This document shows, piece after piece, positions 25,884 through 37,864 of a stretch of 64,000 nucleotides of DNA. Numbering within the stretch: position 1 is the first letter of the stretch; each line of letters opens with the position of its first letter. The notes beneath the pieces are model-generated. The model was not told the DNA's origin. It ran no database searches and saw nothing but the letters and a program-made list of their open reading frames with translations. The DNA is from Phlegmacium glaucopus. Lineage: Eukaryota; Basidiomycota; Agaricomycetes; Agaricales; Cortinariaceae. Both the position numbers and the translations under genes were made by a program. The stretch lies in the NCBI GenBank assembly GCA_015039465.1, contig MU130237.1, positions 248,001-312,000 on the forward strand, read 5' to 3'.

Positions 25884-27364
25884 ATGGCTACCACTACAAC
25901 TCCCTTGTCTCCAGAGCAAACACCCAGTAAGAAGGTAATTAACCTTCTACCTATGCACTCCCCTTTCCTCACTAATCCGTCTTTAGGCTGCTGCCGCTTT
26001 TGCTGCATTCTCCTTCGACTCCCCAACCAAGCCTTCCAAGAAGGATACTATCAAGGTCATTGATGATGAACGCCTGCCTCAGTCACCAGAGTCTCTCACT
26101 CAGGACGCTGAAGATGACATCCTTCCTATCCGCAGAAAATTTGTAGGAGATGTCGGTCTCCCAGAAAGTATGCCTAATCTATCCATGCTCGTCGTTGATA
26201 TACTTACCTCTTCATCAGGTGAGGAGCCATTGCTCAAAGAATCTCGTCGACGTTTTGTTCTCTTTCCCATCCAATACCATGAGGTACGTGTCGATTCGCG
26301 GCTAAGTCTTTCCCCCTCGTTAACGACTGTAGTAGATATGGCAGATGTACAAAAAGGCAGAAGCCTCATTCTGGACCGCTGAGGAGATGGATCTCTCCAA
26401 GGACGTCCTTGATTGGAACAACAGACTGAACGACAACGAACGCCATTTCATCTCTCATGTCCTCGCCTTCTTCGCTGCCTCGGATGGCATAGTTAACGAG
26501 AATCTCGTTGAACGCTTTTCCAACGAGGTTCAAGTTGCCGAAGCGCGTTGTTTCTACGGATTTCAAATTATGATGGAAAACATCCACTCGGAAACGTACT
26601 CCCTGCTCATCGACACGTATATCAAAGACGCTGCCCAGCGTGAATATCTATTTGACGCAGTCGAGACTATTCCTTGCATCAAACGCAAAGCGGAATGGGC
26701 ACTTAAATGGATCTCCGACAAACGCTCGACTTTCGCTGAGCGTCTTGTGGCTTTCGCGGCTGTCGAAGGCATCTTCTTCTCTGGCTCCTTTGCTTCTATC
26801 TTCTGGATGAAGAAGCGCGGACTTATGCCTGGCCTCACCTTTTCTAATGAACTTATTAGCCGTGATGAGGGCATGCACACAGACTTTGCCTGCTTGCTAT
26901 TCAGCCATCTCCGACGTCGACCTCACCCCGATACTGTCCGTGTCATCATCACTGAGGCCGTGACTATCGAACAGGAGTTTCTGACAGGTAAGTTCTTTGG
27001 CGTGTCTTGTGATATGAATCTGACGCGTAAATTTCAGACGCGTTACCGGTGAAACTCATTGGTATGAATGCTACCTTGATGTGCCAATACATTGAATTCG
27101 TGGCCGACCGTCTACTTGTCTCGCTCGGCAACGACAAGATTTATAACAAGACTAACCCTTTCGATTTTATGGACATGATTTCTCTTCAAGGGAAAACCAA
27201 CTTCTTCGAAAAGCGTGTATCGGACTATTCAAAAGCTGGTATCAATCACTCAAGTACCTCAGATAACACTGCTCAATCATCAAAATCATTGTAAGTTCGT
27301 TAACAGCTGTTGTATGTCATTATTCTCATGTTTGTCCGGTAGCGCTCTGGATGAGGATTTCTGA
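25884..27364 (+). CDS. RNR2: Ribonucleotide reductase small subunit (R2), main paralogue
   Basis: Exons 25884-25934, 25987-26167, 26219-26283, 26336-26987, 27038-27290 and 27343-27364 give 407 aa. The core is a classical R2: FWTAEEMDL with the first iron ligand, the radical Tyr in [29 protein letters not shown] and [13 protein letters not shown]. The tail FALDEDF comes from a separate 22-nt exon and binds the large subunit. The N-terminal extension (about 60 residues, Ser/Thr/Pro-rich) resembles the region that carries destruction or localisation signals in other fungi. Codons are strongly C-ending, as in well-expressed genes. Four of its five introns lie at the same positions and phases as those of the minus-strand copy, so the two arose by duplication. 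Confidence 0.96.
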
Positions 27365-28664
27365 TTTTTTTATGTTCACTTCTGCGGATCCGCCTGTTTT
27401 TTCTTCAATACCACTATCATGCCTAGCAGTGTTCTTTAGATTAATGTATCCTTTTATCGCATATGTATGTCGAGTTTCCGGTAGGAACATCTTGTTGTAT
27501 AAGTTATTAATTCTTCAATCTTGTCATTCGTACATCTTTAACAAATTTCCTCCGTATTTCAGAAGCAAGCCAGCTATATACAGTGTCGGAAAAGAGTCGA
27601 CAGTAATTTTAGTAATATAAACCCAAGGCACATCATAAGGGAACTTCGAGATCGTAGCCAGGAACCTCACTGGCATGCGAGGTACTACTTTGTCACTTTG
27701 CAAAGTTACGTAAGGTGCGTCTGTTTACCAGAGAATTATCTGAAATATTTCGCAGGTCCTGACGAGTACATTTTCAAGACATGTGCTATTGTCATCGACA
27801 TAAGAGAGCTGTCAAAGCTATGTGCTTTCTTCCCACCTAATACTCCACTCTGGATAACACCTGCCACTCTATCGTGTAAGTACGTGAGAACTTCACTTGG
27901 TATCGGCGATGCCAGGGAATACTCAACCTGGGCGGCGACTGCCTAAACGTCAATACGAGGTCCTGCAGATTTCAACTTCTGACGAAGTAGAGCATCGATC
28001 CAGGAAACAGATTGCTCACGAGACTAGCTATTATATACTTTAGGAGAAAAAGAGAAATGTGCCATATGGGAAAGTCAACATCGTAGTTGACTGGGTCAGA
28101 CTCAGGGTGATATGTTAACATGTTTTCATCTTTCTCCCATTTATTTATTCTGGAATTGAATTATTTTAGTGCATAGGAATAGACTGGCATGCGAACTAAA
28201 TTTTCCACTCCCTTCTCGCGTGGTTGGTCGCGATAGTCAGGCTTGGGAACTCTCAGGGCATTGAAATCTAATTGGCCTGGTCGACGGAACGATTGGAGTA
28301 TCATAAACTTTTGCTTCGCTGTTTCGACGGTGTTCTACTTTAAAGCTTTGGTTCACCTACGACCGAGGACATTGACCGAGAATTGCTTGTTTTTTATGTT
28401 CTGACACTAGCTCCGTAAGTTGTTGCGATCTGGCTACACTTGACTCAGGGACAGTTCCCTTGATGGACCCCAGTTTTAACCTTTTCAGGATGCATAAATA
28501 TCGGCATGTGCGTAAATGTTACCTCAATCCCGTCGTATTTAATTTGGCTTATCAACAAGTAGCTTGTCCTAGGCTTTATATCTAAAGTACACGCCGCGTC
28601 TTTCATTGTCTTCTCCACCCGACCGCCATCGTCACTTTCATCGCCTAGACTTTTTTTACTCAGC
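27365..28664. other. Long intergenic region, no recognised gene
   Basis: About 1.3 kb between RNR2 and the next gene. The longest plus-strand frame (about 27698-27946, 82 codons) has no recognisable motif and starts with a non-ATG codon. It may hold regulatory sequence or a non-coding RNA; nothing in the sequence decides. Confidence 0.5.
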
Positions 28665-29950
28665 ATGAAATCCATCACATTTTTGCGGAAGACCTGGAAA
28701 AAATTGGCTGCAGGTCATCGAGACGACGAACAGCCTCAGGAGTCTGCACCGATGAATGCTTTGGTAAATCATTTGTCCCTCATCTAGAAGGCATCATTAC
28801 CCATTGAACTGGCTACACTTTAGCAACCCAACTCATCCCACTCTCTTTCCCGAAATTATGATGACCGTCCTATTTTGCGTAGAAACACCTCAAGGTTTGC
28901 CCTGGACATTGCTTGTCGCACTCAAGGCTCTCCAACAACCAGCCAACCTCCAATCCGTGACTGCAACCAGTTGGCTAGATTGTCCTCACAGTTACCATAT
29001 TCTTCGACCGACGCAATCGACCATTCACAGTCCCAGAAATATGTCGAAAATTCTGTGCCATACCAAGAATCTTTGCCAGTCTACCAGAACCTACGGCCAC
29101 TACATGTCTCCGACAATCTAGGAAGCATATCCCGCTGCCCCTACAAGGCAACTAATTACACTCGTTCAACGGACGCTTTATTATCCACCACCCCTTCCGA
29201 TGAAGTCTTAGATTTGTTAGTTGACGCGAAACCACATACTCTCTATCATGGGACGAGATCTATGCCATATCTTCCTTATGAAGACGAAACAAAGTATACT
29301 CAAGCTCCCTCGGTTAGCTCAGTTGATGCTAGCGAAGGCAACTTTCCTCTTTTCTTATTCCCTACGCCTCCGCCCCTCATCGCCCGAAAAAGAATTCCAC
29401 CACCTCTCGTGTTGCGTAACTCACCGTCAACGGCTTCTCCACAAAGCTCCCCTGACTCTACGCCAGTAGGAACGCCTATGACCCCTCGGTTCTCGTCTCC
29501 GCATTCTCTATCGCAATCGAGCTTTGGTTCGTGCAAGAGATTTCATTCAGGCCGTCGAGTAACCTTGATCTCTCCCCCTCCATTCAGTCCGCCTAATAGT
29601 CCTTTGCCGAGTCCCCCTGTCTGCCACGAAGATAACGGATGCCCACTAAATTATGCTGGTCGACCGCTAAGAACCGCCTACTCAAGTAGTAACATTAAGG
29701 ACGCGCTGCCTTTCCCAGCTACACATAGGCTTACATTCAGCGAGCCTATCTCTGATCAGTCGAGTTTGCCGATCAAAAAGTCAAGAAAACCGCGGCCTGA
29801 AGCTATGCAAGCAGAGCGTCTTCAAGCTTGCTTAGTGAGTCTTTGCCTCAACGTTACGTCCATTTGCTCACCATCGCGAATTAGGAGGCGAGAGAACAAG
29901 GATCCCTAACTGCCGTCGAAAACAATGTACAATGGGGTTACGCGTTATAG
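28665..29950 (+). CDS. Unknown Ser/Pro-rich disordered protein
   Basis: Exons 28665-28763, 28824-29834 and 29885-29950 give 391 aa. I recognise no domain. The N-terminus is short and basic (MKSITFLRKTWKKLAAGH). The body is rich in Ser, Pro and Thr with many SP/TP sites, for example TPVGTPMTPRFSSPHS and SPPPFSPPNSPLPSPP, so it is a likely phosphorylation substrate of proline-directed kinases (inference). After a basic patch KKSRKPRPEAM comes a short amphipathic helix AERLQACLEAREQGSL and an aromatic end NNVQWGYAL, the only part that looks structured. The last intron is needed to reach this end; without it the frame stops earlier at 29909. Confidence 0.65.
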
Positions 29951-30177
29951 AACCATTGTACTCTATCTATTATTGGCTTTGAAGTGTCCGATGATTGATG
30001 AAGCCCTATTTTATTCCTACTATTGGGACAAGAATTATTTAAATGTGTACTTATCATATTAAATGCTGTCGTATGCGCTACTACTAGGTCGAACAATAGA
30101 CTTTGATAGCGTGATATCACCTGGGAACGTACGTGTATCATACAAACTGCCCAACTGAATCCAGGTCGCCGTCCTGT

Positions 30178-30566
30178 TCATCTATCTTTCTTTGTCTCTT
30201 TCTCCACGGGTTGGCTTCCAGATGTCGTACTTGCGCGGTCTTCTAGAAATGCAGTGATGATGTATGCTGCAAGAACGACGTTTGCTGCAACTATCGCCGT
30301 GATAGCAGCAAAAGTAGAATTTTCTATTTAAATAGATCAATATTTCTTCCTTTGCCAATTGTTGTAACGTGTACCTTTCCAAAGGTATTTCAAAGATAGA
30401 AAGTATGATCCAATTGGCAAGATACCCAAGGCTACACTGAAACTAATGAGCTTTACCAAAACGCCTCTGCTCAAGTTGGTCAGTTAGAGGTGAAACAAAG
30501 ATGAAACGAAACCTGCCCTTGTGCCATATCCGCATTTGCCATGCTCATCGCAGCTTGTTCGCTCAT
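30178..30566 (-). CDS. VMA21: Vma21, V-ATPase assembly factor of the ER
   Basis: Vma21 is a small two-helix ER protein that escorts the Vo sector of the vacuolar ATPase. Exons 30566-30517, 30466-30375 and 30323-30178 give 95 aa. Two membrane segments are seen: VLVKLISFSVALGILPIGSY and FAAITAIVAANVVLAAYIIT. The C-terminus ends KKDR, a KKXX dilysine ER-retrieval signal as in yeast Vma21. The frame closes only if intron 1 starts with GC (GG then GCAGGT), giving the family-like QGGVLVKL junction. It is divergent from ALG8 with 196 bp between starts. Confidence 0.88.
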
Positions 30567-30762
30567 AATTGACGAGGCACCGAGTAAGTTAACGCTGAGC
30601 TTTTAGAACTACCACGGTCAGTAGTCAAGATGAGGTCGGAGAGGAACACATTGCGCTTTGGAGCTTCACGTGATGATCCATCCTTAACTTTACCGACAGT
30701 GACTGAGCGCTTGAGCAGTTGAACTTGACCGAAATCCTGGCAGCATATGCCCCGTCTTGAAG

Positions 30763-33066
30763 ATGGCTACCGACAATAAAGCCTCTGTTGTAAAGAAGTT
30801 TCCTTCTGTGACCAATCTTCAGCCGACCCCTCCTGCTTCCCACTTCTGGTTAGGATGGGACGTTCTGCCTTCAGAATGGGATATTTTATTCCTATCCACG
30901 GCTTTAAAGCTGATTCTCTTCCCTGCGTAGTGAGCAACCATCATCGCACCTGTACGACAATAGAATAATCAACTTAACCCACTCAGCCGTTCCACAGATT
31001 TCGAAGTGCATAGAAACTGGCTTGCTATCACGCACACCCTTCCAATCTCAAAGTGGTACTACGACGTACGTTTTTGAAGAGAATATATGTGCAAATCATT
31101 TTGACGGCTGTAATAGACGACTTCTGAGTGGAGTGAATACATATTCTATCTTCTTGCCCGTCCCTCCGGCTAAATTTACACGTACAGCGCTGGATTACCC
31201 TCCATTTTTCGCTTACTTCGAGAAGCTCTTGTCAATACCGGCTTATTTTATTGACCCAAAAATTGTTGACGTGAACAACCTGAATTACGATGCTTGGTCT
31301 GTCATTGCGTATCAACGGACTACAGTTATCGTGACGGAACTGGTATTGGGAATTGTATTGCTCCGGTGAGTGCAAGTTCCCAATGTATCGTTGTTAGCTG
31401 ACATCCTCAATGCATAGCTTCGTACGGGGATCAATTGAACCATCGTTGCAACGAATAGTATCCGCATCCATTTTTTTACACCCAGGTTTCCTCATTGTGG
31501 ACCATATCCACTTCCAATATAACGGCTTCATGTATGGAATCCTTCTTTGGTCTATTCTCATGGCACGCAATGTAAGTTGTTCTGTATCTTGATTTATCAA
31601 TTATTGACGGCCGTTTTACAGGGCAACAAACTAGCTAGTGGCACCCTTTTTGCTGTCCTTCTTAATTTTAAACATATATATATGTATCTAGCGGTAAGTT
31701 ATATGCCGAAAAACAAATCTCTTAATTAACGCATCTTTCCCTCAAGCCAGCGTACTTCGTTTACCTTCTGCGTTCGTTTTGTATCTCCCCTACAGGTCAG
31801 GTACAAATCAAGAACTTCTTGTCATTGGCAAATGCGGTCATAGCGGTCTTCGTGGTTTCCTTAGGTCCCTTTGTCTTAATGGGACAACTATCCCAGTTGC
31901 TCTCTCGACTATTCCCGTTTACTCGAGGACTCAATCATGCATATTGGGCTCCGAACTTTTGGGCACTAATGACTACTGCCGATAGAGTGCTGTTAAAATG
32001 TAGGCTGTTTCGTCACTCAGCTGGGCAAAGGTTTCTGAGTGTAGCCTTTAGACGCTCAGTACACCGGCGCGGAACTACCAATCAATGAAGCAGGGATCGC
32101 TTCGAGCTCGCGTGGTCTGGTTGGCGATACTGTCTTCGCCGTCCTTCCGAACATAAAGCCCATCCATACCTTTGCAATAACGATAGTGGTCCAAAGTGTC
32201 AGTTTTTTTGCTTTGCTATCCTTCTCTGCTCTTGTTGATGACCTGTGCCTAGATCTGGTTGATCAAGCTTTGGCGCAATCCGACATACAAATCATTCCTG
32301 ACAGCGTTAACTTTGTCGGGCTGGACATCATTTTTGTTTGGTTGGCATGTGCATGAAAAGGCTGTACTTCTTGTCTTGATACCACTTAGGTGCGTGTGGA
32401 CGTTTCTTACTTTGTTGAAACTGCTTAACAAGAGTTTAAACAGTCTACTTGCTGCTGAGAGGCAAGCTTATTTTCGAACTTTTGTGCTTGCTAGTGTCGC
32501 TGGTGTATTTTCACTGTTCCCTCTCATCTTCACTCCAGCAGGTAGGCGTTGAATGTTTCCCCCCCTGATCCGATTCTCACATAATTGCCTTTCCATAGAG
32601 TCCATCATTAAGGTCGTTTACTCCATCATCTGGATAGCGGTCGTATATATCCCTCTCAACCGTCGTGTCTACGAGTGAGCTCCGCGATTATCCCCGCTTA
32701 AATCACACTTACCGGGAATGCAACAGATACCCCAATTCTATTTCTTATGTGATCATGGATGCATTAGAGAAGGTGTATCTAGCTGGGTTCCCGTTTCTGC
32801 TGCTCTTTGTTTCTATCTTCCCACACTTGCGACCACAGCCAGAGAGTACCATCTATGTCTGCACCGCTTCCGATGCCTTTGCTTGTCCGGATCCTCAGCT
32901 CAACTCCATGAAGGGCAGGCCTAAACCTTCAACGATGGAATTCCTGCCGCTGATGGCGACAAGCATCTATTGTGCGCTTGGTTTGGTTTGGAGTTTTATC
33001 AGACTCGCTTTTATATACCTTCATGAGGAGACTTCATATCAAGGGCAACTCAGTGAAATTAAGTAG
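30763..33066 (+). CDS. ALG8: Dolichyl-P-Glc glucosyltransferase Alg8
   Basis: Alg8 adds the second glucose to the lipid-linked N-glycan precursor in the ER lumen. Twelve exons (30763-30926, 30987-31065, 31117-31132, 31188-31365, 31418-31571, 31622-31693, 31747-31999, 32052-32197, 32253-32389, 32444-32541, 32599-32674, 32727-33066) give 570 aa with many membrane segments. ALG6/ALG8 motifs are [67 protein letters not shown] and [13 protein letters not shown]. The detailed wording fits ALG8 better than ALG6. Exon 3 has only 16 nt. A stretch of about 25 Cys/Pro-rich residues near the C-terminus (around nt 32848-32930) is unlike the family and could be an intron I did not resolve. Confidence 0.92.
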
Positions 33067-33140
33067 CATTCAGTACCTTTGGTGATACATTCATGTTTAT
33101 AATAAAACTACATCACAAACGGTTTCATTTATGTAATGGG

Positions 33141-35028
33141 TTATTTCTTGGAGATATGGACAACTTGTGGGAGAGGCAACGTGTCAGTGCTGTGCCAGAT
33201 GAAAAAAATAAATTAAGGTCTAACCATCCTCATCTTCCAGTATGTGATCTAGACCAACTTTCTGTCCACGTGAATGTTTTGCGCTGGCGCCCCACACAAC
33301 CGCGCTGGAAAGATTAAAGATGATTTAAACATGCGCAGCAAACATACAAGTTGTGATATCTCACTATTTCATTTGTTTCGCAATTTCTTTATGGATTGAA
33401 TTGCAGAAATCCTCGATGCTGCATTTACCCCTCCGAAGAACGACGGGAGAATTGTAGTCGGGAGCGAGACCACGAGGCTTGGTATAAACGCGGACAAGAC
33501 TCAAGGTTACCCACATCTTGTCGATAAGTTCATCGATGTTGAGCCATTCGCGCGATGAGATTGGCACAGACATGGGAATTTTATATCTAGGAGACAGTCA
33601 ACGACAGCGGAAACGGAGAATTTAGGCAAGAACGGACAGGAGGTCGAGTTCTTCTATTGAGATTGCGTCGATCTGTGAACTGATGATGAATAATGTGGGG
33701 ATGAACCAGATATTTGTTCACCTCACTTTGTTGAGGACCTAGAGAGTAGAGACAATTTAGAACAAACATTTGTCGAATACACTATATGAAAACGGACATA
33801 AATGGCTGGAATGTATACTCTGATAAACGCAGTTAGTATTTAGTAACAAATTATATATATACATGTACCTGTTTCCTTCTATGACGTCCACTAGGTCGTC
33901 AGCCGTTGCTCCAGGTTCTCGAATTGCGATATCGGCATTATTGATCTTGTATTCACTCAGGATAGCTTTGATTTCGTCCTGGTCGATGTTAGTCAGTGGA
34001 ACAGTATTGGTGATGGCAATTCCACCCTTTTCCTTTCTCCGAACGATAATGGACGGCGGTCGTTTATTTAGTCGGATACCAAAACCTTCAAGTTCAGATT
34101 CGATTAACCTTTTGTCGCCGAGAGGTTTGAGGACATCAAGAACAATGAAGATGAGGTTACATGTTCGTGCGACTAGGTTTGATGTTTAGCTGGATTGATT
34201 TCGATCGTGAAAGGTTGGAGGCCTCCGTACCGGCAATGACTGGATGGAGAATAAAATATTATTAGGCATAAAAGTACGGCAAAGGTGATGTGTAAGGCTT
34301 ACCTTGTCGACCCCTTCCTCGACCGTCGTTGGCACCTTCAATAATACCAGCTTCAAACATAGTATATGTAAGGCAGCAGCTCAAGAGTAATAGATTAGTA
34401 TGTACTCACGAAGATCGAGGATTTGTATAGGAGCGCCATGGACTTTGACTGTGCCAGGAACAGTTGTAAGAGTCGTAAAATCAATCGCTGACACTTCGGA
34501 ATGTGTGCCAGTAAGCTTTGACATGAGCGTGGACTGCATAAGATGCCATGTTATGAATTATATATGATTGGTTGCAAAATAGGTAGCAATACCTTTCCAA
34601 CAGAGGGAAAGCCCACAAATCCGACAGAAGCAATACCCGTTCTATGATCGTGGAGATTAGTATATTTAAAGAAAGCAGTCAGGAATTTACTGACCTCGCG
34701 ACATCGAAGCCTAGTCCGGGCCCTCCTCCTCCGCTGCCGCTTGAGGGATTGATGAGCTCGCGTCTGAGCTTAGCAATTTTGGCTTTGAGCTGCCCAAGAT
34801 GGTAGCTCGTCGCCTTATTTTTTTGAGCTGAGGGGAAAGAAATGAACGATCATTGATATTGCAAGGTACGGAGATGATACTTTTAGCCTGTCAAAATGGT
34901 TAGTTAGAAATATGATATGAGGTGTATGGCACTAACCATCTCATCTTCAATTTCCTATTCATCATGTAAGATAAAATTTACTTTTGATAGTTAAACAGAC
35001 TGACCTTTATTTTTTGTAGAGTAGTCAT
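33141..35028 (-). CDS. RBG1: Developmentally regulated GTP-binding protein (DRG1/Rbg1)
   Basis: DRG GTPases bind translating ribosomes with a Dfrp partner. Fifteen exons join to 369 aa: 35028-35005, 34954-34937, 34887-34881, 34827-34695, 34641-34593, 34533-34410, 34350-34303, 34239-34231, 34172-33869, 33819-33798, 33738-33727, 33672-33638, 33586-33365, 33304-33225 and 33163-33141. The N-terminal helix reads [20 protein letters not shown]. GTPase motifs are GFPSVGKST (G1), DLPGIIEGA (G3) and LNKID (G4), the last split by introns. A TGS domain with VRVYTKPRG and an end DEDVVHISKK complete the family. Three exons have only 7, 9 and 12 nt, each needed for conserved residues. Confidence 0.94.
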
Positions 35029-35254
35029 TGTGCACAGAAAAGAGACAGGCTCGGGGTTTGCCGAATGTCAAGTTGTTGTTGCTGCTCTCTGTGACCGTCT
35101 TCGTTGCCGTCTGCTTTCTCCTGTCTGCCTGCTAGCCATTTTCTAGCTCCTCATTCTTTTGCACATCGCTCATTCGACTCTTCGTCACTGCTTATGCCAC
35201 TGGCTGGTTCCCTCACATCCACAACACAATAATTGACCATAGATACCAGCGAAT

Positions 35255-37183
35255 ATGTGTGGCGGGCCCAAATGGAAGCGGGAGGTTGTCCCCGACCACA
35301 AGGTGAGCGCTATTGTTCGTGTTTTGCGCAGTCGTTGACATACACCTCTTTAAAAAGTTTGATTTCATCGACACACGTGAATTCACAGACAGTGGATTCA
35401 TGATGCGCATGAAGTAGGCTCATATCTATCTATTCATCATATCTCCGTCCTTTACACCTTGACCAGATATCTATGGCTATACATCATTGTCCTCAAATCT
35501 TTCCTCGTCTACATATCCGATATCTTTTCCGCCATAACCATGTTAACAACCATAAACTGGTCCAACGAAATTGTTAAACAATGTCAGCACATCGAAGGTT
35601 GCGTTTTTATCCCCTTCAACACCGCAAAATGGCTCTTCGTTGGCTGCATCATCTTCTCATTCCTATTGGCATGTCTTTTTCCAAATAACAATTCCTAGCT
35701 CTTCTCATTGTCACCAACAGTTGGCGTACGAGTCCAGGAAAGCCAAGAAAATCATCGCCAGTCGAGATATTTCTTATGCATTCACCAATGTTATGGCCAA
35801 CAATTACTACTCCCTTCGTAGGTACAAGTTATTGCCAGATAGCCAACGCCTACTGAGTTATCTCACTAGGCTCCTATGATCATTTTTGTTTCTTTGATCA
35901 CATCAGCAACTCCACCAAAACTAGCGATGACTTCGCCTTCTTTGTGTTCTTCGTCTTCAAAAGTAATCGCCTCCATTTTTTGTGTATTTCTAGAATCTAA
36001 CTTGTTGCTAGGTTGGAAGCGACTTGTCTTGGCTGATGCCCCACGCCAAACCATCAATGCTCTTACATTGTATGCAATATGGCTCATCAAGAAGGGACCT
36101 GAGCCTTGGTACGATATCTCGAAATACTTCAAGGGCAATAGTTTGTCAACATCGGCTTTGACTGTCACTACGTTTTTCACTGTCGTTGTTTGCGCCGGTT
36201 CGCTTTTACTTCTTCTCGTTGCTGCCATTTGCTATGTTCCTCTCCTCTGCCACATTCGAGGTAATTTGAAGGTATATTTTTATTCCCTTGACTATTTGCA
36301 TTGTTCGTTAATATCTTAACGTAGGAATATTGCTGTCACAAAGTGGATAAGGTATGATTCTTTTGATGGTTCAATACCCGTTGAATACTGAACACTCACC
36401 AAACTCTAGCGCATCGATGACGTTATCAAACGGAGGCAAAAACAACGTCGAATTGATGCCGCCAAACAAGCTCAGAAGGAAGCTAAAGGCGATTATTCTC
36501 ATCTCAAGAATAAGAAAGGCGAGCTTATCGCTCAGCCCCTCCCCCAACCAACTCTTCCAAATCTTTCCGTAGACGACGACGACGACTCATCCTCAATGAA
36601 GACTCGTGTTGCTGCACCCAGCACATATACCCAAGATTCATATTATTACAAAGGCGACAAAGGGCTTAATGCTGATTACCCGCCAATGCCTGCTTACAAT
36701 CCATACCTCAACCATCAAGCTCCAGGCGCCTATGCGCAATATAATCCCTCTTCCGCTACGCTCTCTTACGATGATTCTGCTTACCCGCCTCCCCACATGT
36801 ATGATGACGATAATGAAAGCACTGTACATCTTACTGCAACGGCTGCTCCCTTTGCTCGGGACCCTATAGATCGACAAGGCAGCCCATATGGTCCGCCACA
36901 GGGTAATTACGAGGCACACGACGTGTATCAAGGACGTACGGGCCCGGCACCACAACAACATCGACGCTCACCGCCTAGTTCAGTGGGTCAACAACCACAA
37001 GGTGGTTTGGCATATGATGATGTACTGGAACATCCGGGTCAATATCAGCATCCGGCAGGCATATTTGCAGCACAATCATTAGAAAACCCATATGGCAGAT
37101 ATACAAGTTCCCCAGCGCCAATGAACAATCAACCGTCGAGAGGGCGGAACTACGATGAAGAGATTGGTTATGGAAGAGGTTAA
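35255..37183 (+). CDS. KCH1: Fungal KCH1/PRM6-family potassium channel
   Basis: KCH proteins are plasma-membrane K+ importers linked to calcium signalling in yeast. Eight exons (35255-35302, 35358-35413, 35467-35668, 35721-35817, 35870-35962, 36012-36271, 36325-36351, 36410-37183) give 518 aa. The family N-terminus reads FDFIDTREFTDSGF, then KYLWLYIIVLKSFLVYISDI (membrane 1), AKWLFVGCIIFSFLLLAYE, DISYAFTNVMANNYYSLRSY, ADAPRQTINALTLYAIWL and a long last helix ending VPLLCHIRG. The C-terminal 250 residues are a Tyr/Pro/Gln-rich cytosolic tail after a basic stretch KRRQKQRR. The third intron has a GC donor (TTG then GCATGT at 35669). It is divergent from DRG1. Confidence 0.9.
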
Positions 37184-37864
37184 GGAGGGCCTCAACACGC
37201 TTTGTAAGATATAAACCTAAATATCACCTTGTCTGTTTTTTTTTCTTTTTACATAAAGATATTTTTTCCCCCTCCGATCTATCTGCTACTCTTACCAACT
37301 AACCACGTTGGATAAAATCACGAGCTAACCACTATAAGCAGGCAAGGGTGTGACTGCCATGTTTTGTTTGACAGTTTAACTGGGGTGAGTGAACTTGTGC
37401 TCGAGCATTTGCCTAGCATTTGAAATTGTAGTCATCAATGAAGCAAGGGTCCGGAGTAGGGAATGTCACGGTAAAAGCTGTACAATGACAATGAACGTAC
37501 AGTGGACCAATCCTCATGAGCTTCTTACACCCTTCAACTGCCAATTCCACAACAGGCCCGAGTTTCGCAGGACATTTCTGCTTGTGGACTGAAGAGGGAT
37601 GAGCATGTGCTTGGCCGACCTACCAATTTGAATACCAAGTAGGTCCCTGCAGAAAATTGTCACTGAAAGAACAACTACTATTTCAATATTATGGCTTCAG
37701 CTGCTCACCGCTTGAAGCACTTAGCTCATTCCAAAGTCTGTCATATAAATCGAGGATAAGAACATTCGTGCCGTCACCCTCACATAGCAGTGCGGAACAA
37801 TGTGTTTTCAAATCTTTATTATTGGACTCTACCCATGTTGATCTTCCATATAAAAATGACATAT
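37184..37864. other. Intergenic region between convergent KCH1 and VTI1
   Basis: About 680 bp between two 3' ends. It begins with T-rich sequence (37220-37275) typical of a 3' UTR. No gene is supported; short frames at 37389-37592 and 37657-37893 lack recognisable features. Confidence 0.5.

Noticed and set aside
30625..30843. 72-codon minus-strand frame between VMA21 and ALG8
   Set aside because: It overlaps the start of ALG8 and the promoter region, with no similarity and no splice support.
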